Part shown: positions 23,957-34,072 of the stretch, in pieces | How positions within the stretch are numbered: position 1 is the first letter of the stretch | Layout: every line of letters begins with the position of its first letter | Assembly (NCBI RefSeq): GCF_034350045.1 | Contig: NZ_CP133781.1 | Coordinates: 4,574,501 to 4,638,500, forward strand | Length of the DNA stretch: 64,000 nucleotides | Source: Pseudomonas sp. CCI4.2 | GTDB lineage: Bacteria; Pseudomonadota; Gammaproteobacteria; Pseudomonadales; Pseudomonadaceae | Direction: 5' to 3' | Made by a program: the position numbers and the translations under genes | Notes under the pieces: model-generated | The model's input: the letters and a program-made list of their open reading frames with translations, nothing else | The model's database searches: none | What the model was told of the DNA's origin: nothing

Positions 23957-25168
23957 ATGAGCCACATGTCTGCCGCACAACCTGCACCCTCCCCGGTCAC
24001 ACCCCCAAGTTCCATGGCGATCACCCTGCAGATCGTCTCCATTGTGTTTTATACCTTCGTAGCCTTTCTGTGCATCGGCTTACCGATTGCTGTGATTCCG
24101 GGGTACGTACACGACCAGCTAGGTTTCAGTGCTGTCATTGCGGGGCTTGCCGTGGGCTCGCAATATTTGGCGACGTTGCTCAGCCGCCCGCTTGCGGGCC
24201 GTGTGGCAGACAGCATTGGCACCAAGCGCGCGATCATTTATGGCCTGTCCGGAATTGTTATCAGTGGCGTAATGACCCTAGTGGCCACGCTGCTTGAAAG
24301 CCTGCCCGACCTGAGCCTGACGATTCTCATTATCGCGCGCCTGTTTCTCGGGGTGGCCCAAGGATTGATCGGCGTCGGCACCATCAGTTGGTGCATTGGC
24401 CAAGTTGGTACCGAGCACACCGGCCGAGCAATTTCCTGGAACGGCATTGCATCCTATGGCGCCATCGCCATTGGCGCTCCAATTGGGGTGGTCATGGTCG
24501 ACGGACTGGGCTTCGTCAGCCTCGGCGTTGCGCTGCTGATCATCTCGTTACTCGCCTTGGCGTTGATTCGTAACAAGCCCTCAGTGCCTGTCGTCAGAGG
24601 CGAACGGATGCCGTTCTGGGCAGTGTTCGGCCGCGTTGCCCCGTTTGGCGTGAGCTTGACGCTGGCCTCTATCGGTTACGGCACCCTGACCACCTTCATT
24701 ACCCTGTTTTACTTGAGCAGAGGCTGGAAAGGCGCCGCGTACTGCCTGACGGTCTTCGGGATCTGCTTCATCCTGTCGCGGCTGATTTTCATCAACGCTA
24801 TCAAGCGCTTTGGCGGCTTCAACGCAGCCATCGCCTGCATGCTGGTCGAAACCGCTGGATTGGTCATGCTGTGGGTCTCGCCCAGCACCCAGTTCGCGTT
24901 GATTGGCGCGGGTTTGACCGGTTTCGGCCTGTCGTTGGTTTACCCCGCATTAGGCGTCGAGGCGATTAAGCAGGTACCAAATTCCAGTCGTGGCGCAGGT
25001 TTGAGTGCCTATGCGGTGTTTTTCGATTTGGCACTGGCCATCGCCGGGCCGGTGATGGGCAGCATTGCACTGGGGTTTGGCTATTCGATGATATTCCTCG
25101 CGGCCGCCCTGCTTTCAGTGGCTGGGTTGGCGCTGACCATTAGTTTGTCTCGTCGCCCCCGCTACTGA
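23957..25168 (+). CDS. MFS transporter (YfcJ/YhhS-like)
   Basis: A 403-residue, 12-TM major facilitator. The first TM (about 22-45) ends in GLPIAVIPGYVHDQLGF, and the A-motif reads RPLAGRVADSIGTKRAI. The order of segments and the SRLIFINAIKRFGG loop resemble the YfcJ/YhhS exporters of E. coli. Substrate unknown; a general efflux role is likely. Neither ATG (23957 or 23966) has a strong ribosome-binding site. The N-terminal 20 residues are Pro/Ser-rich and probably cytosolic. It stands alone after a REP element. Confidence 0.86.
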   Translation: MSHMSAAQPAPSPVTPPSSMAITLQIVSIVFYTFVAFLCIGLPIAVIPGYVHDQLGFSAVIAGLAVGSQYLATLLSRPLAGRVADSIGTKRAIIYGLSGIVISGVMTLVATLLESLPDLSLTILIIARLFLGVAQGLIGVGTISWCIGQVGTEHTGRAISWNGIASYGAIAIGAPIGVVMVDGLGFVSLGVALLIISLLALALIRNKPSVPVVRGERMPFWAVFGRVAPFGVSLTLASIGYGTLTTFITLFYLSRGWKGAAYCLTVFGICFILSRLIFINAIKRFGGFNAAIACMLVETAGLVMLWVSPSTQFALIGAGLTGFGLSLVYPALGVEAIKQVPNSSRGAGLSAYAVFFDLALAIAGPVMGSIALGFGYSMIFLAAALLSVAGLALTISLSRRPRY

Positions 25169-25221
25169 TCTGTCCAAGCGTCAACGCTCCGACAATTTTC
25201 CGGGACGTTGCATTAGCCTCA

Positions 25222-25252
25222 GCAGCTTAAAGCGCCGCAGCCGTTAAGCTGC
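25222..25252. terminator. Hairpin in the convergent gap between the MFS gene and glgB
   Basis: GCAGCTTAA / TTAAGCTGC form perfect 9-bp arms around a 13-nt GC-rich loop. No U-run is present, so termination from either side is possible but unproven. Confidence 0.4.
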
Positions 25253-25266
25253 GACGCAGGGCACTG

Positions 25267-27495
25267 TCACTCCGGTTTCGGCTTCAAAATCAGCACCGCC
25301 AACGGAGGCAGGTTTAATTGCAGTGAAAACGGCTGGCCATGGCTTTTACCCTCCATCGCCTTCACTTCGCCGCCATTACCGACGTTAGAACCGGCGTAGG
25401 TGTCAGCGTCACTGTTCAACAGTTCAATCCATGGCCCTTCGAACGGCACGCCGACACGGTAAGACTCGCGTGGCACCGGGGTCAGGTTCGCCACGATCAA
25501 CACCGGCTCGCCTTCGCAGCTCCAGCGCATAAACGCAAAGACGCTGTTGGCGGCGTCATCGCCAATCACCCATTGAAAACCCATCGGCTCGCAATCGCGC
25601 TCATGCAACGCAGGCTCTTGGCGGTAAAGACGATTGAGGTCGCTGACCAGTTTCTTCACGCCAATGTGTTCAGCATATTGCAGCAAGTACCAGTCAAGCT
25701 GCTCGTCGTGGTTCCACTCGCGCCACTGGCCGAACTCGCAGCCCATGAACAGCAGCTTCTTGCCGGGATGGGTCCACATGAACGCCAGATAAGCGCGCAG
25801 GTTGGCAAATTTTTGCCAGCGATCACCGGGCATTTTGTCGATCAGTGAGTGCTTGCCGTGAACCACTTCGTCATGGGAGATCGGCAAAACGAACTTCTCC
25901 GACCAAGCGTACACCAGACCGAAACTCAACTCACTGTGGTGGTGAGCGCGATGGATCGGGTCCTGCTGCATGTAATGCAGGGTGTCGTGCATCCAGCCCA
26001 TGTTCCATTTGTATTGGAAGCCCAACCCGCCCTGTTGCGTCGACTGGCTAACGCCGGGCCATGCAGTGGATTCTTCGGCAATCACCATCGAGCCCGGCGC
26101 CTCCAACGCGACAACGTCGTTGAGGTGTCGCAGGAAATCGATGGCTTCGAGGTTTTCCCGACCACCGTGGCGATTGGGCACCCACTCTCCGGCCTTGCGC
26201 GAATAATCGCGATAGAGCATCGAGGCGACGGCATCGACCCGCAGGCCGTCAATGTGGAAATGTTTGAGCCAATGCAATGCCGACGCCAGCATGAAACCGT
26301 GGACTTCGGTGCGACCCAGGTTGTAGATCAGCGTGTCCCAATCCTGGTGGAAACCTTCTTGAGGATTGCCATATTCGTACAACGCGGTGCCGTCGAACTG
26401 GGCTAAGCCATGAGTGTCGGTCGGAAAGTGCGCCGGCACCCAATCGAGGATCACGCCAATTTCTGCACGGTGGCACGCATCGACGAATGCAGCGAAGTCT
26501 TGCGGCGACCCGAAGCGAGCAGTCGGGGCAAATTGTGACAGCGGCTGATACCCCCATGAACCACCAAACGGGTGCTCCATGATCGGCATCAGTTCGATAT
26601 GAGTAAAGCCCAGCTCCTTGATGTAGGGGATCAGGCGATCGCCCAGTTCTTGCCAGTTGTACTGACGCACCACGAATTCATCGCTGTGGTCGAGCTGCCA
26701 TGAACCGGCGTGCAATTCGTAAATCGACAGCGGTGCCTTCTGTGAATGCCGCTCGCCACGAGATTGCATCCAGTTGCCGTCTTGCCAGTCATGATTCAGC
26801 GGCGTGGCGACCACCGATGCGGTTTGCGGAGGCATTTGTGTCGCCAACGCCACCGGGTCCGCCTTGAGCGGAAGAATCCCGCCGGTCCCGAGGATTTCGT
26901 ATTTGTAGGCTTCACCCGGCTTCAGGCGAGGGATGAACACCTCCCACACGCCGGACGGGTAACGTGCGCGCATCGGATGACGACGGCCATCCCAATTGTT
27001 GAACGAGCCTACCACCGAGACGCGTCTCGCGTTAGGCGCCCAAACCGCGAATCGAACCCCATCAATGCCATCGACATTCATCACCTGTGCGCCCAGGCAA
27101 CTGCTCAGGTCCCGGTGATTACCTTCGGCAAACAGGTACAGGTCCATTTCACCCAACAGTTGACCGAAGCTGTAAGGGTCTTCGGTAATTTGCTCGCCAC
27201 CGGCCCAACTGACCTTCAACAAATACGGTTGAGGGTGGGCAAGGTGTCCTACAAAAAAACCGGGGGTCGAACTCATGTCCAGCGTGGCCAATTCGTGCTC
27301 GCCGTCTCGAGCCAAAACTTTCACGCTCAATGCGTCCGGCAAATAAGCGCGAATGTATTGACCGCCCTTGCCATCGTCATGGGGGCCAAGCATCGAAAAT
27401 GGGTCGTGGTGTTCGGCGCTAATCAACGCGTCCATGTCGGCCGCACCGGGCAGCATTTCCACTGTGCCCCTGCCGTATTCCTTAGGTGCATTCAT
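25267..27495 (-). CDS. glgB: 1,4-alpha-glucan branching enzyme
   Basis: A 742-residue glycoside hydrolase family 13 enzyme that makes alpha-1,6 branches in linear alpha-glucan. An N-terminal beta-domain (about 1-120) and a CBM48-like domain (about 125-215; FAVWAPNARRVSVVGSFNNWDG) precede the catalytic barrel. Catalytic-region motifs are DWVPAHFPTD, GLRVDAVAS (nucleophile Asp), VIAEEST (Glu) and PISHDEVVHG. The length is usual for GlgB. ATG 27495 overlaps the treS stop by 4 bp. As third gene after glgE and treS-maltokinase, it branches the linear glucan that GlgE makes from maltose-1-phosphate. Confidence 0.97.
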   Translation of the reverse strand: MNAPKEYGRGTVEMLPGAADMDALISAEHHDPFSMLGPHDDGKGGQYIRAYLPDALSVKVLARDGEHELATLDMSSTPGFFVGHLAHPQPYLLKVSWAGGEQITEDPYSFGQLLGEMDLYLFAEGNHRDLSSCLGAQVMNVDGIDGVRFAVWAPNARRVSVVGSFNNWDGRRHPMRARYPSGVWEVFIPRLKPGEAYKYEILGTGGILPLKADPVALATQMPPQTASVVATPLNHDWQDGNWMQSRGERHSQKAPLSIYELHAGSWQLDHSDEFVVRQYNWQELGDRLIPYIKELGFTHIELMPIMEHPFGGSWGYQPLSQFAPTARFGSPQDFAAFVDACHRAEIGVILDWVPAHFPTDTHGLAQFDGTALYEYGNPQEGFHQDWDTLIYNLGRTEVHGFMLASALHWLKHFHIDGLRVDAVASMLYRDYSRKAGEWVPNRHGGRENLEAIDFLRHLNDVVALEAPGSMVIAEESTAWPGVSQSTQQGGLGFQYKWNMGWMHDTLHYMQQDPIHRAHHHSELSFGLVYAWSEKFVLPISHDEVVHGKHSLIDKMPGDRWQKFANLRAYLAFMWTHPGKKLLFMGCEFGQWREWNHDEQLDWYLLQYAEHIGVKKLVSDLNRLYRQEPALHERDCEPMGFQWVIGDDAANSVFAFMRWSCEGEPVLIVANLTPVPRESYRVGVPFEGPWIELLNSDADTYAGSNVGNGGEVKAMEGKSHGQPFSLQLNLPPLAVLILKPKPE

Positions 27496-30400
27496 GTTGG
27501 TTCTCCATCAGACAAAGTCAGCAGTCCACGTAGGCCTTGCAAGGGCACGGCCAACCAGTTGGGGCGGTGCTCGGCTTCGTAGACTACTTCATAAGCGGTT
27601 TTTTCCAGGGTAAATAATTCCAGCGCGGCGGCTTCGCCAGCGCTGTCCTTCCAGGCGTGGGCCATGTCCGTGGTTGCCGCTCGGTACCCGTTGATAAAGG
27701 CTTCCCGGGCTTGGGCCAAGTAGGTGTCGGCCACCGTTTGACGCGCGGTTTTCGCTTCCACCGAGGTGTCGACGGCCTGGGCATTGCGCACGGCCATGGC
27801 GGCCGCATAGTCGAACGAACGCAGCACGCCACTGACGTCCTTAAACGGGCTGTACTTGGCTCGGCGTTCGATCAGCGCACGTGCCGGCTCACCTTCAAAG
27901 TCAATCAAGTAAGCGTCGCCCTTGACCACCAACACTTGGCCAAGGTGCAAATCACCGTGCACCCGCAGCCGCAAGCCACCTACGGAACGCTCGGCCAAGT
28001 TTTTAATATGGGCCAGCACCCGCTTGCGTTGACTCAACAACCCGCTGACCAAGGCTTGGTCGTCCGCTTCCAACTTACTTTGGTGCTGCTCAAGCAACTC
28101 CAGCGCACGCTCCATTTGCGCCACAACACTATTGCCTGACGCTTCGCCGTCTTTAGCACTAGTAGGCTGCGCAACGAAGTCCGGATCGTCGGTCGGCGCT
28201 GCCAATATTTGGTGCATTTCGCCCAGACGCTGCCCCAATAAGGCCGAGAAATCCGACAATTCCAGCAGCGCGTTAAAGTGTTGATCCAAGTCTGAACGCC
28301 CGCGAGACAGCTCGTCACGGACAGCACGTTCGAGGTTGTTTTGAGTCCACTCCCACGCATCGCCCTGATTGCTCAGGTAGCCTTGAGCAATCATCAACAA
28401 ATTGTCCTGCCCGTCGTTGTCGACCCGCACCACCGAGCCCAGTAACGGTGAAATGTGTTGGAAACCCGCCGCCGTCAGGTACGCGCCCATTTCCAATTCC
28501 GGGTGAGTACCCGCACTGACGCGACGAATCATTTTCAACACCAGACTACCGCCGACCACCACCGAACTGTTGGACTGCTCCGCCGACAAGTAACGCACTT
28601 CCGATTCATTAGTCAGCCCCAGACGGGTCATTTCTGGCGTTTGTTCAAACCGCAACTCGCCCTCACTGCAAGGCAATATGGTTTCAGCCTGCATCCCCTG
28701 AACCACAGCACGAATGAAGGTTTCCAAGGTAAACGCATCGGTGATGAAGCCGACCTGGCGTCCGCGGCGAACCCGGGCCAACGCCAATTGTTGAGGCAAC
28801 GCGCTGCTGATTTCGTCTTCCGCCAATAGCCCGAACGGCAATTGGTAGCGACCTTGATGGTCGCCGGCCGTCACTTCCAGCTCGCTCAACAGCACCGGAT
28901 GCTGAACATCGCCAAAACGCACGGCATAGGCAATTTTGACTTGGTCAATGACCTTGTCCTTGCCCGCAAACCAACGACGCTTCGGTAGATACACCGCCAG
29001 CGAGGTCTTCTCCATTACGCTGCGCAACGGCTCGTCGAGCAGTTCTTCGAGGCGTTTTTTCAGCACCATCGTTGGGAAGTCCGGCATGCTCTGCGCCGGC
29101 TCTACATGCCAGCTGGGCATCTGATTTTCTGCCGCCAGCAAGAACCAGTAATAACCATAAGGCGGCAACGTCAGCAGGTAGGTCAGTTGACCAATCGGCG
29201 GAAACGCACTGCCGCCGAGCATTTCCACAGGCACCATCCCGGTGAACGGCGAAAGCTCCAGCTCCGCCGCCTGAGCGGCGGCGGACACGTTGGCCACACA
29301 CAGGATGATTTCAGTTTTACCGTCCGGCCCGGTGTATTCCCGGGTGTAGGCCAAAATCCTCCGGTTGCTCGGCGAGAGCATTTTCAATGTGCCACGGCCA
29401 AACGCCTTCTGCTGTTTACGTACCGCCAACATCCGGCGGTTCCAGTTCAGCAAGGAATGCGGGTCATTGTTCTGGGTTTCGACGTTCACCGATTGGTAGC
29501 CGTACAGCGGGTCCATGATCGGCGGCAACACTAGGCTCGCCGGGTCGGCGCGCGAGAAACCACCGTTGCGGTCAATAGACCATTGCATCGGCGTGCGCAC
29601 ACCGTCGCGGTCACCGAGGTAGATGTTATCGCCCATGCCTATCTCGTCGCCGTAGTACAAGGTTGGCGTACCGGGCATCGACAACAACATGCTGATGAGC
29701 AATTCAACACGTCGCCGGTCACGCTGGACCAACGGCGCCAAACGACGACGAATGCCGAGATTGATCCGCGCGCGGCGGTCGGCGGCGTAGTAGTTCCACA
29801 GGTAGTCGCGCTCACGATCGGTGACCATCTCCAAGGTCAGTTCATCGTGGTTACGCAGGAAAATCGCCCATTGGCAGTTTTCCGGAATTTCCGGGGTCTG
29901 GCGCAAAATATCGGTGATTGGAAAGCGGTCTTCCTGCGCCACGGCCATGTACATCCGAGGCATCAGCGGAAAGTGAAACGCCATGTGGCACTCGTCACCG
30001 TCTTTGCCTTTGGTGTCGCCGAAGTACATCTGCGTGTCTTCTGGCCATTGGTTCGCCTCGGCCAACAGCATGCGATCAGGGTAATTGGCGTCAATCTCAG
30101 CGCGAATTCTCTTGAGTACCTGATGGGTCTCAGGCAGGTTTTCGTTGTTGGTGCCGTCGCGCTCAATCAGGTACGGAATCGCATCCAGACGCAGGCCGTC
30201 GATGCCCATGTCCAGCCAATACCGCATCACTTCCAGTACTGCTTCCATCACCGCCGGATTATCGAAATTCAGGTCCGGCTGGTGCGAATAAAACCGGTGC
30301 CAGAAGTACTGGCCCGCGACCGGGTCCCAGGTCCAGTTGGACTTTTCGGTGTCGAGGAAAATAATCCGCGTCCCGTCGTACTTCTGGTCGCTGTCGGACC

Positions 30401-30818
30401 ACACGTAAAAGTCACGGGCTTTGGAGCCGCGCTTGGAGGCACGAGCTTTTTGAAACCACGGGTGCTGGTCAGAGGTGTGGTTAATGACCAGCTCGGTAAT
30501 GACTCGCAGACCGCGATCATGGGCTTCGGCGATGAATTTCTTCGCATCGGACATGGTGCCGTAGTCACTATGGACGCCACGGTAATCAGCGATGTCATAG
30601 CCGTCGTCCCGGCGTGGTGACGGGTAAAACGGCAGGAGCCAGATAGTATTGACCCCCAGTTGCGCAATGTAATCGAGCTTGGCAATAAGACCAGGGAAGT
30701 CGCCAATACCATCGTTATTCGAATCAAAAAAAGACTTTACATGGACTTGATAAATGACCGCGTCCTTGTACCACAGAGGGTCATCGATGAAGGCCGCACT
30801 CCTCGGTTTCTTCGCCAT
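27492..30818 (-). CDS. treS: Trehalose synthase fused to maltokinase
   Basis: A 1108-residue bifunctional enzyme. The N-terminal half (about 10-560) is a GH13 trehalose synthase that interconverts trehalose and maltose: DGLRLDAIPYL carries the nucleophile, LLAEANQWPED the acid/base and FLRNHDELTLEM the third carboxylate. The C-terminal half (about 590-1090) is a maltokinase with an aminoglycoside-kinase-like fold; LRVHGDLHLGQVL and YLIDFEGEPAR are the catalytic loop and metal site. Together they turn trehalose into maltose-1-phosphate for GlgE. The start chosen is ATG 30818 (MAKKPRS), with AAGGA upstream. The frame is open for 17 more codons. The gene lies 19 bp after glgE. Confidence 0.96.
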   Translation of the reverse strand: MAKKPRSAAFIDDPLWYKDAVIYQVHVKSFFDSNNDGIGDFPGLIAKLDYIAQLGVNTIWLLPFYPSPRRDDGYDIADYRGVHSDYGTMSDAKKFIAEAHDRGLRVITELVINHTSDQHPWFQKARASKRGSKARDFYVWSDSDQKYDGTRIIFLDTEKSNWTWDPVAGQYFWHRFYSHQPDLNFDNPAVMEAVLEVMRYWLDMGIDGLRLDAIPYLIERDGTNNENLPETHQVLKRIRAEIDANYPDRMLLAEANQWPEDTQMYFGDTKGKDGDECHMAFHFPLMPRMYMAVAQEDRFPITDILRQTPEIPENCQWAIFLRNHDELTLEMVTDRERDYLWNYYAADRRARINLGIRRRLAPLVQRDRRRVELLISMLLSMPGTPTLYYGDEIGMGDNIYLGDRDGVRTPMQWSIDRNGGFSRADPASLVLPPIMDPLYGYQSVNVETQNNDPHSLLNWNRRMLAVRKQQKAFGRGTLKMLSPSNRRILAYTREYTGPDGKTEIILCVANVSAAAQAAELELSPFTGMVPVEMLGGSAFPPIGQLTYLLTLPPYGYYWFLLAAENQMPSWHVEPAQSMPDFPTMVLKKRLEELLDEPLRSVMEKTSLAVYLPKRRWFAGKDKVIDQVKIAYAVRFGDVQHPVLLSELEVTAGDHQGRYQLPFGLLAEDEISSALPQQLALARVRRGRQVGFITDAFTLETFIRAVVQGMQAETILPCSEGELRFEQTPEMTRLGLTNESEVRYLSAEQSNSSVVVGGSLVLKMIRRVSAGTHPELEMGAYLTAAGFQHISPLLGSVVRVDNDGQDNLLMIAQGYLSNQGDAWEWTQNNLERAVRDELSRGRSDLDQHFNALLELSDFSALLGQRLGEMHQILAAPTDDPDFVAQPTSAKDGEASGNSVVAQMERALELLEQHQSKLEADDQALVSGLLSQRKRVLAHIKNLAERSVGGLRLRVHGDLHLGQVLVVKGDAYLIDFEGEPARALIERRAKYSPFKDVSGVLRSFDYAAAMAVRNAQAVDTSVEAKTARQTVADTYLAQAREAFINGYRAATTDMAHAWKDSAGEAAALELFTLEKTAYEVVYEAEHRPNWLAVPLQGLRGLLTLSDGEPT

Positions 30819-30837
30819 CTTTAGTTCCTTGTAAGGC

Positions 30838-32868
30838 TTAATTCGTGGTCTGGATACGCCAAATGCCAAAAGGCTGATACGTCGGGTCGATGCGCATCCA
30901 TTGGTACTTGCCGTACCAGGTCCAGCGGTGGCCGGTCATCAAATCTTCCCCCAATGACGCCGCGTCGTCGGGCAGGCCCATTTCCCACAGCGGCAGTTCA
31001 AAGCTCGCTTCCTGGGCGTTGACCGGATCGAGGCTGATGGCAATCAAAATGAAGTTGCTGCCGTCGGCGCTGCGTTTACCGAAGTACAAAATGTTGTCGT
31101 TCCAGGCGTTGTAAAGCTTCAGGCCCAAATGGGACTGCAACGCCGGGTTCTGGCGACGAATGCGATTGAGCTGAGCGATCTCGGCAATGATGTTGCCCGG
31201 CGCGGTGTAATCCCGTGGCCGCAGCTGATATTTCTCCGAGTCCAGGTACTCTTCCTTGCCCGGTATCGGCGCCGACTCGCACAGTTCGAACCCGGAATAC
31301 ATGCCCCACAGTCCCGAACCCATGGTCGCCAGTGCCGCACGAATCAAAAACCCGGCACGCCCCGACTCATGCAGAAAACCAGGATTGATGTCAGGCGTAT
31401 TGACGAAAAAATTCGGTCGGTAGCAGTCGCGCCATGGCGATTCGTTCAGTTGCGCAAAGTATTCCGACAGCTCGGCCTTGGTGTTGCGCCAGGTGAAATA
31501 GGTATAGCTCTGGGAGTACCCGACTTTACCTAAGCGCGCCATCATCGCCGGTTTGGTAAAGGCTTCGGCGAGGAACATGACGTCAGGGTGCTCATGGCGG
31601 ATGTCGGCAATCATCCATTGCCAGAACGGCAGTGGTTTAGTGTGTGGGTTATCGACCCGAAAAATCTTCACGCCCTCCTCGACCCAGCCCAGCACTACAT
31701 CCCGCAGCTCAAGCCACAAACTGGGAATCGCATCCGGCGCGTAAAAGTCGACATTGACGATGTCCTGGTATTTTTTTGGCGGATTTTCCGCATATCGGAT
31801 CGAGCCATCCGGGCGCCACGAAAACCAACCCGGATGCTCGTTGAGCCACGGGTGATCCTGGGAACATTGAATAGCGAAATCCAACGCGATTTCCAGGCCG
31901 TGTTCGGCGGCGGCTTTGACCAGATTGCGGAAATCCACGCGGGTGCCCAACTGCGGGTGAATCGCGTCGTGGCCGCCTTCAGCACTGCCAATGGCGTAAG
32001 GACTGCCGGGATCGTCCGGCCCCGCGTTCAGCGAGTTGTTGGGGCCTTTGCGATGCGCCCGCCCGATGGGATGGATCGGCGGGAAATACAACACGTCAAA
32101 ACCCATGTCATGAATCATCGGCAACCGACCGAGCACATCGTTGAAGGTGCCATGCCGTGCGGGATCGTCGGTGATCGAGCGCGGAAACAGCTCGTACCAA
32201 CTGGCGAACTGCGCCAGCTCACGCTCCACGTCCACCGGAAACTCAATGCTGCGGCTCAAGTACGCATGGTTTTCCGCCTTGGCCATCAGCGCGGTCGTTT
32301 CACGGTTCTGCAACAGCGCGACTTGCGCCTCTAAATCGCTGCTCCCGAACTGCTCAACCACCGCAGCCAGACGCTCATGCAACTCGCCTTCACTGCGCTC
32401 CATTGCTTGGGTGAGGTGAATACGGCCCTCCTCCAACTCCAGCTCGATGGGCACGCCGGCCCCATGCTTTTTCTGCAATTCATAGCGGTAACTGGCGAAT
32501 TGATCGATCCAGGCTTCAAGACGGAATACCGTGCGACTGATAGATGACGGGGTGAACTGACCCACCCAACTGTCGTTAACCAGCTCCTGCATCGGCGCGC
32601 TGTGCCACTGCTCTTCATCGGCAGCCCGCCAGCGAATCACCACCGTTAGCTTGTCGTGTCCGTCAGCAAATACCTTACTGGTCACCACAATCGGCTGACC
32701 AACGATCGCCTTGACCGCAAACAGCCCGCCCTCGATCGCCGGCATCGTGTCTTCAATCACGATGCGCGGCAATTGCAGCGCTTGGGTCAGGGTTAACGGT
32801 TGAGTTTGGTGCGGTACGTCACTGGCCAAAGAATCCGGGCCGTAGGGCTGATCTGCGGTCACATTCAT
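30838..32868 (-). CDS. glgE: Alpha-1,4-glucan:maltose-1-phosphate maltosyltransferase
   Basis: A 676-residue GH13 enzyme that adds maltosyl units from maltose-1-phosphate to alpha-1,4-glucan. The N-terminal beta-domain (about 30-200) has RIVIEDTMPAIEGGLFAVKAI. The barrel has DVLYFPPIHPIGRAHRKG, a GlgE hallmark, then ALDFAIQCSQDHPW, VKIFRVDNPHTKPL (nucleophile Asp) and VMFLAEAFTKPAM (Glu). The length fits the family (about 660-700). ATG 32868 follows GAGGAGTG. It is the first gene of the glgE-treS-glgB operon, which builds glucan without ADP-glucose. The region upstream contains no regulator. Confidence 0.97.
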   Translation of the reverse strand: MNVTADQPYGPDSLASDVPHQTQPLTLTQALQLPRIVIEDTMPAIEGGLFAVKAIVGQPIVVTSKVFADGHDKLTVVIRWRAADEEQWHSAPMQELVNDSWVGQFTPSSISRTVFRLEAWIDQFASYRYELQKKHGAGVPIELELEEGRIHLTQAMERSEGELHERLAAVVEQFGSSDLEAQVALLQNRETTALMAKAENHAYLSRSIEFPVDVERELAQFASWYELFPRSITDDPARHGTFNDVLGRLPMIHDMGFDVLYFPPIHPIGRAHRKGPNNSLNAGPDDPGSPYAIGSAEGGHDAIHPQLGTRVDFRNLVKAAAEHGLEIALDFAIQCSQDHPWLNEHPGWFSWRPDGSIRYAENPPKKYQDIVNVDFYAPDAIPSLWLELRDVVLGWVEEGVKIFRVDNPHTKPLPFWQWMIADIRHEHPDVMFLAEAFTKPAMMARLGKVGYSQSYTYFTWRNTKAELSEYFAQLNESPWRDCYRPNFFVNTPDINPGFLHESGRAGFLIRAALATMGSGLWGMYSGFELCESAPIPGKEEYLDSEKYQLRPRDYTAPGNIIAEIAQLNRIRRQNPALQSHLGLKLYNAWNDNILYFGKRSADGSNFILIAISLDPVNAQEASFELPLWEMGLPDDAASLGEDLMTGHRWTWYGKYQWMRIDPTYQPFGIWRIQTTN

Positions 32869-33415
32869 CGAGCATCACTCCTCACGCCCTTATAAAAGAC
32901 GCTCTCCGGCAAAAATCACACGATTGAAAAAAAAGAGCGAGCCCATCCTGCACCGATCCACCTCACTGGGCCGCATAGTTTCCGAACGTGGACGGACGGA
33001 AAAAGTTCAAAAGGGTTTGGGGGAGGCACACGCGTAGACATAGAACAGAACGCTATCTGAACGCAATGCCTTAGGCCTGGACGAAGTAGGTCGACCTGGC
33101 GAAAGCGAGGGGCAGAAACGATCATGAGACATCGGGAACGAAACGATCAAAACCAGTTAATCCAACGAACGAAACGGAAGAACTTAATTAACACGGAAAA
33201 CTCCTACACACTAATAGGATGATAATTACAGTCACTTAGGACACTGCTCAATAATGACTGTAGACCGCATCTCACTTTTATAAAAAACATAATAAACCGC
33301 TAACAATTGACACCGCGCACTGTTCCAATTGACCGCACCCTGGCCCTGACCACGACGCCTTGAAGCCCCGCCGAACGGGACCCCGGCGCCGCCGATGAGT
33401 ACTGAGAGGTCAATC
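32869..33415. other. Long intergenic region upstream of glgE
   Basis: About 550 bp with no credible gene. It should hold the glgE promoter on the minus strand. Composition shifts from AT-rich (33170-33300) to very GC-rich (33340-33395). No clear repeat or RNA gene was recognised. Confidence 0.5.
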
Positions 33416-33703
33416 ATGCTAATAAAAACCTGCAACTACGAGGTCATGAATTTTGAATGTCACGACCCTGACCTTAATACTTTCCGGACGGAAAAATCAT
33501 ACTTTAGGCTCGACAGAAACTTACGGGATACATCACAGCAGCCCCCAATAATCACCCAACTTTTTCTGGCGATCTGTATCGTCACCCTGAACTGGCTCAG
33601 CCCACATTGCTGCGCTCAGAATAACGCTGGAATCAGGCAGCACTACTACTCGCTTTTTATTCAACCACTGCCCAACGCTTTACCCTTGCGCTTCGATGCT
33701 TGA
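33416..33703 (+). CDS. Possible small membrane protein, unknown
   Basis: A possible 95-residue protein starting MLIKTCNYEVM at ATG 33416, with AGAGGT 5 nt upstream. It has one hydrophobic stretch (IITQLFLAICIVTLNWL, about residues 46-62) and two adjacent Cys after it. There is no recognisable family, codon use is less biased than in the neighbours, and the region is AT-rich. It may be a genuine small protein or chance. The only support is the open frame with a good ribosome-binding site. Confidence 0.3.
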   Translation: MLIKTCNYEVMNFECHDPDLNTFRTEKSYFRLDRNLRDTSQQPPIITQLFLAICIVTLNWLSPHCCAQNNAGIRQHYYSLFIQPLPNALPLRFDA

Positions 33704-33754
33704 ACCGCAGGTCGCCAGCGTGGAGTCGTTTTCGACACGCAGTGGTCGTACGTT

Positions 33755-33780
33755 GAGCGCGCCGAATTGTCCGCGCGCTC
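33755..33780. repeat. GC-rich inverted repeat before the proline-rich small gene
   Basis: GAGCGCGC and GCGCGCTC are perfect 8-bp arms with a 10-nt spacer, ending 10 bp before the ribosome-binding site of the gene at 33803. It could be an operator or an RNA hairpin in the leader. Confidence 0.5.
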
Positions 33781-33802
33781 GAACGATTACGAGGTGGAAT
33801 CT

Positions 33803-33979
33803 ATGAACATCCCCATCCCGGCAGAAACGCCTGATCCGATGATCGACGACCCCGCTTTACCCGTGACGCCGCCGGAGAAGGACCCGCCTCCGACGATGCC
33901 TCCGGTAATGGAGCCACCGAAGGGTGATCCACCTCCCGAGAAATCGCCGGCGATTCTGGGCGATGTGTTTTATGACTAA
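33803..33979 (+). CDS. Small proline-rich acidic protein
   Basis: A 58-residue protein starting MNIPIPAETPDPMIDDPALP. More than a third of its residues are Pro, with repeated PPxxxPP units (PPEKDPPPTMPP, GDPPPEKSP). ATG 33803 follows GAGGTGG with 6-nt spacing, which is strong evidence for translation. There is no signal peptide or membrane segment. Pro-rich, acidic small proteins of this look are common uncharacterised proteins in Pseudomonas as I recall; no function can be given. The next small gene follows after 93 bp. Confidence 0.65.
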   Translation: MNIPIPAETPDPMIDDPALPVTPPEKDPPPTMPPVMEPPKGDPPPEKSPAILGDVFYD

Positions 33980-34072
33980 TGTCTAAACCTTCGTGTGGGC
34001 GCAGTGCATAGGCCGAACGTTGATTCACGCCGAGGGTCACAGCGTTATCAACGACCTGAAAGGAGAACAGCC

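Noticed and set aside
29583..30620. Long plus-strand open frames opposite treS and glgB (also 25849-26406, 26746-27582)
   Set aside because: They mirror the codon bias of the real genes; no ribosome-binding sites and no recognisable protein features.
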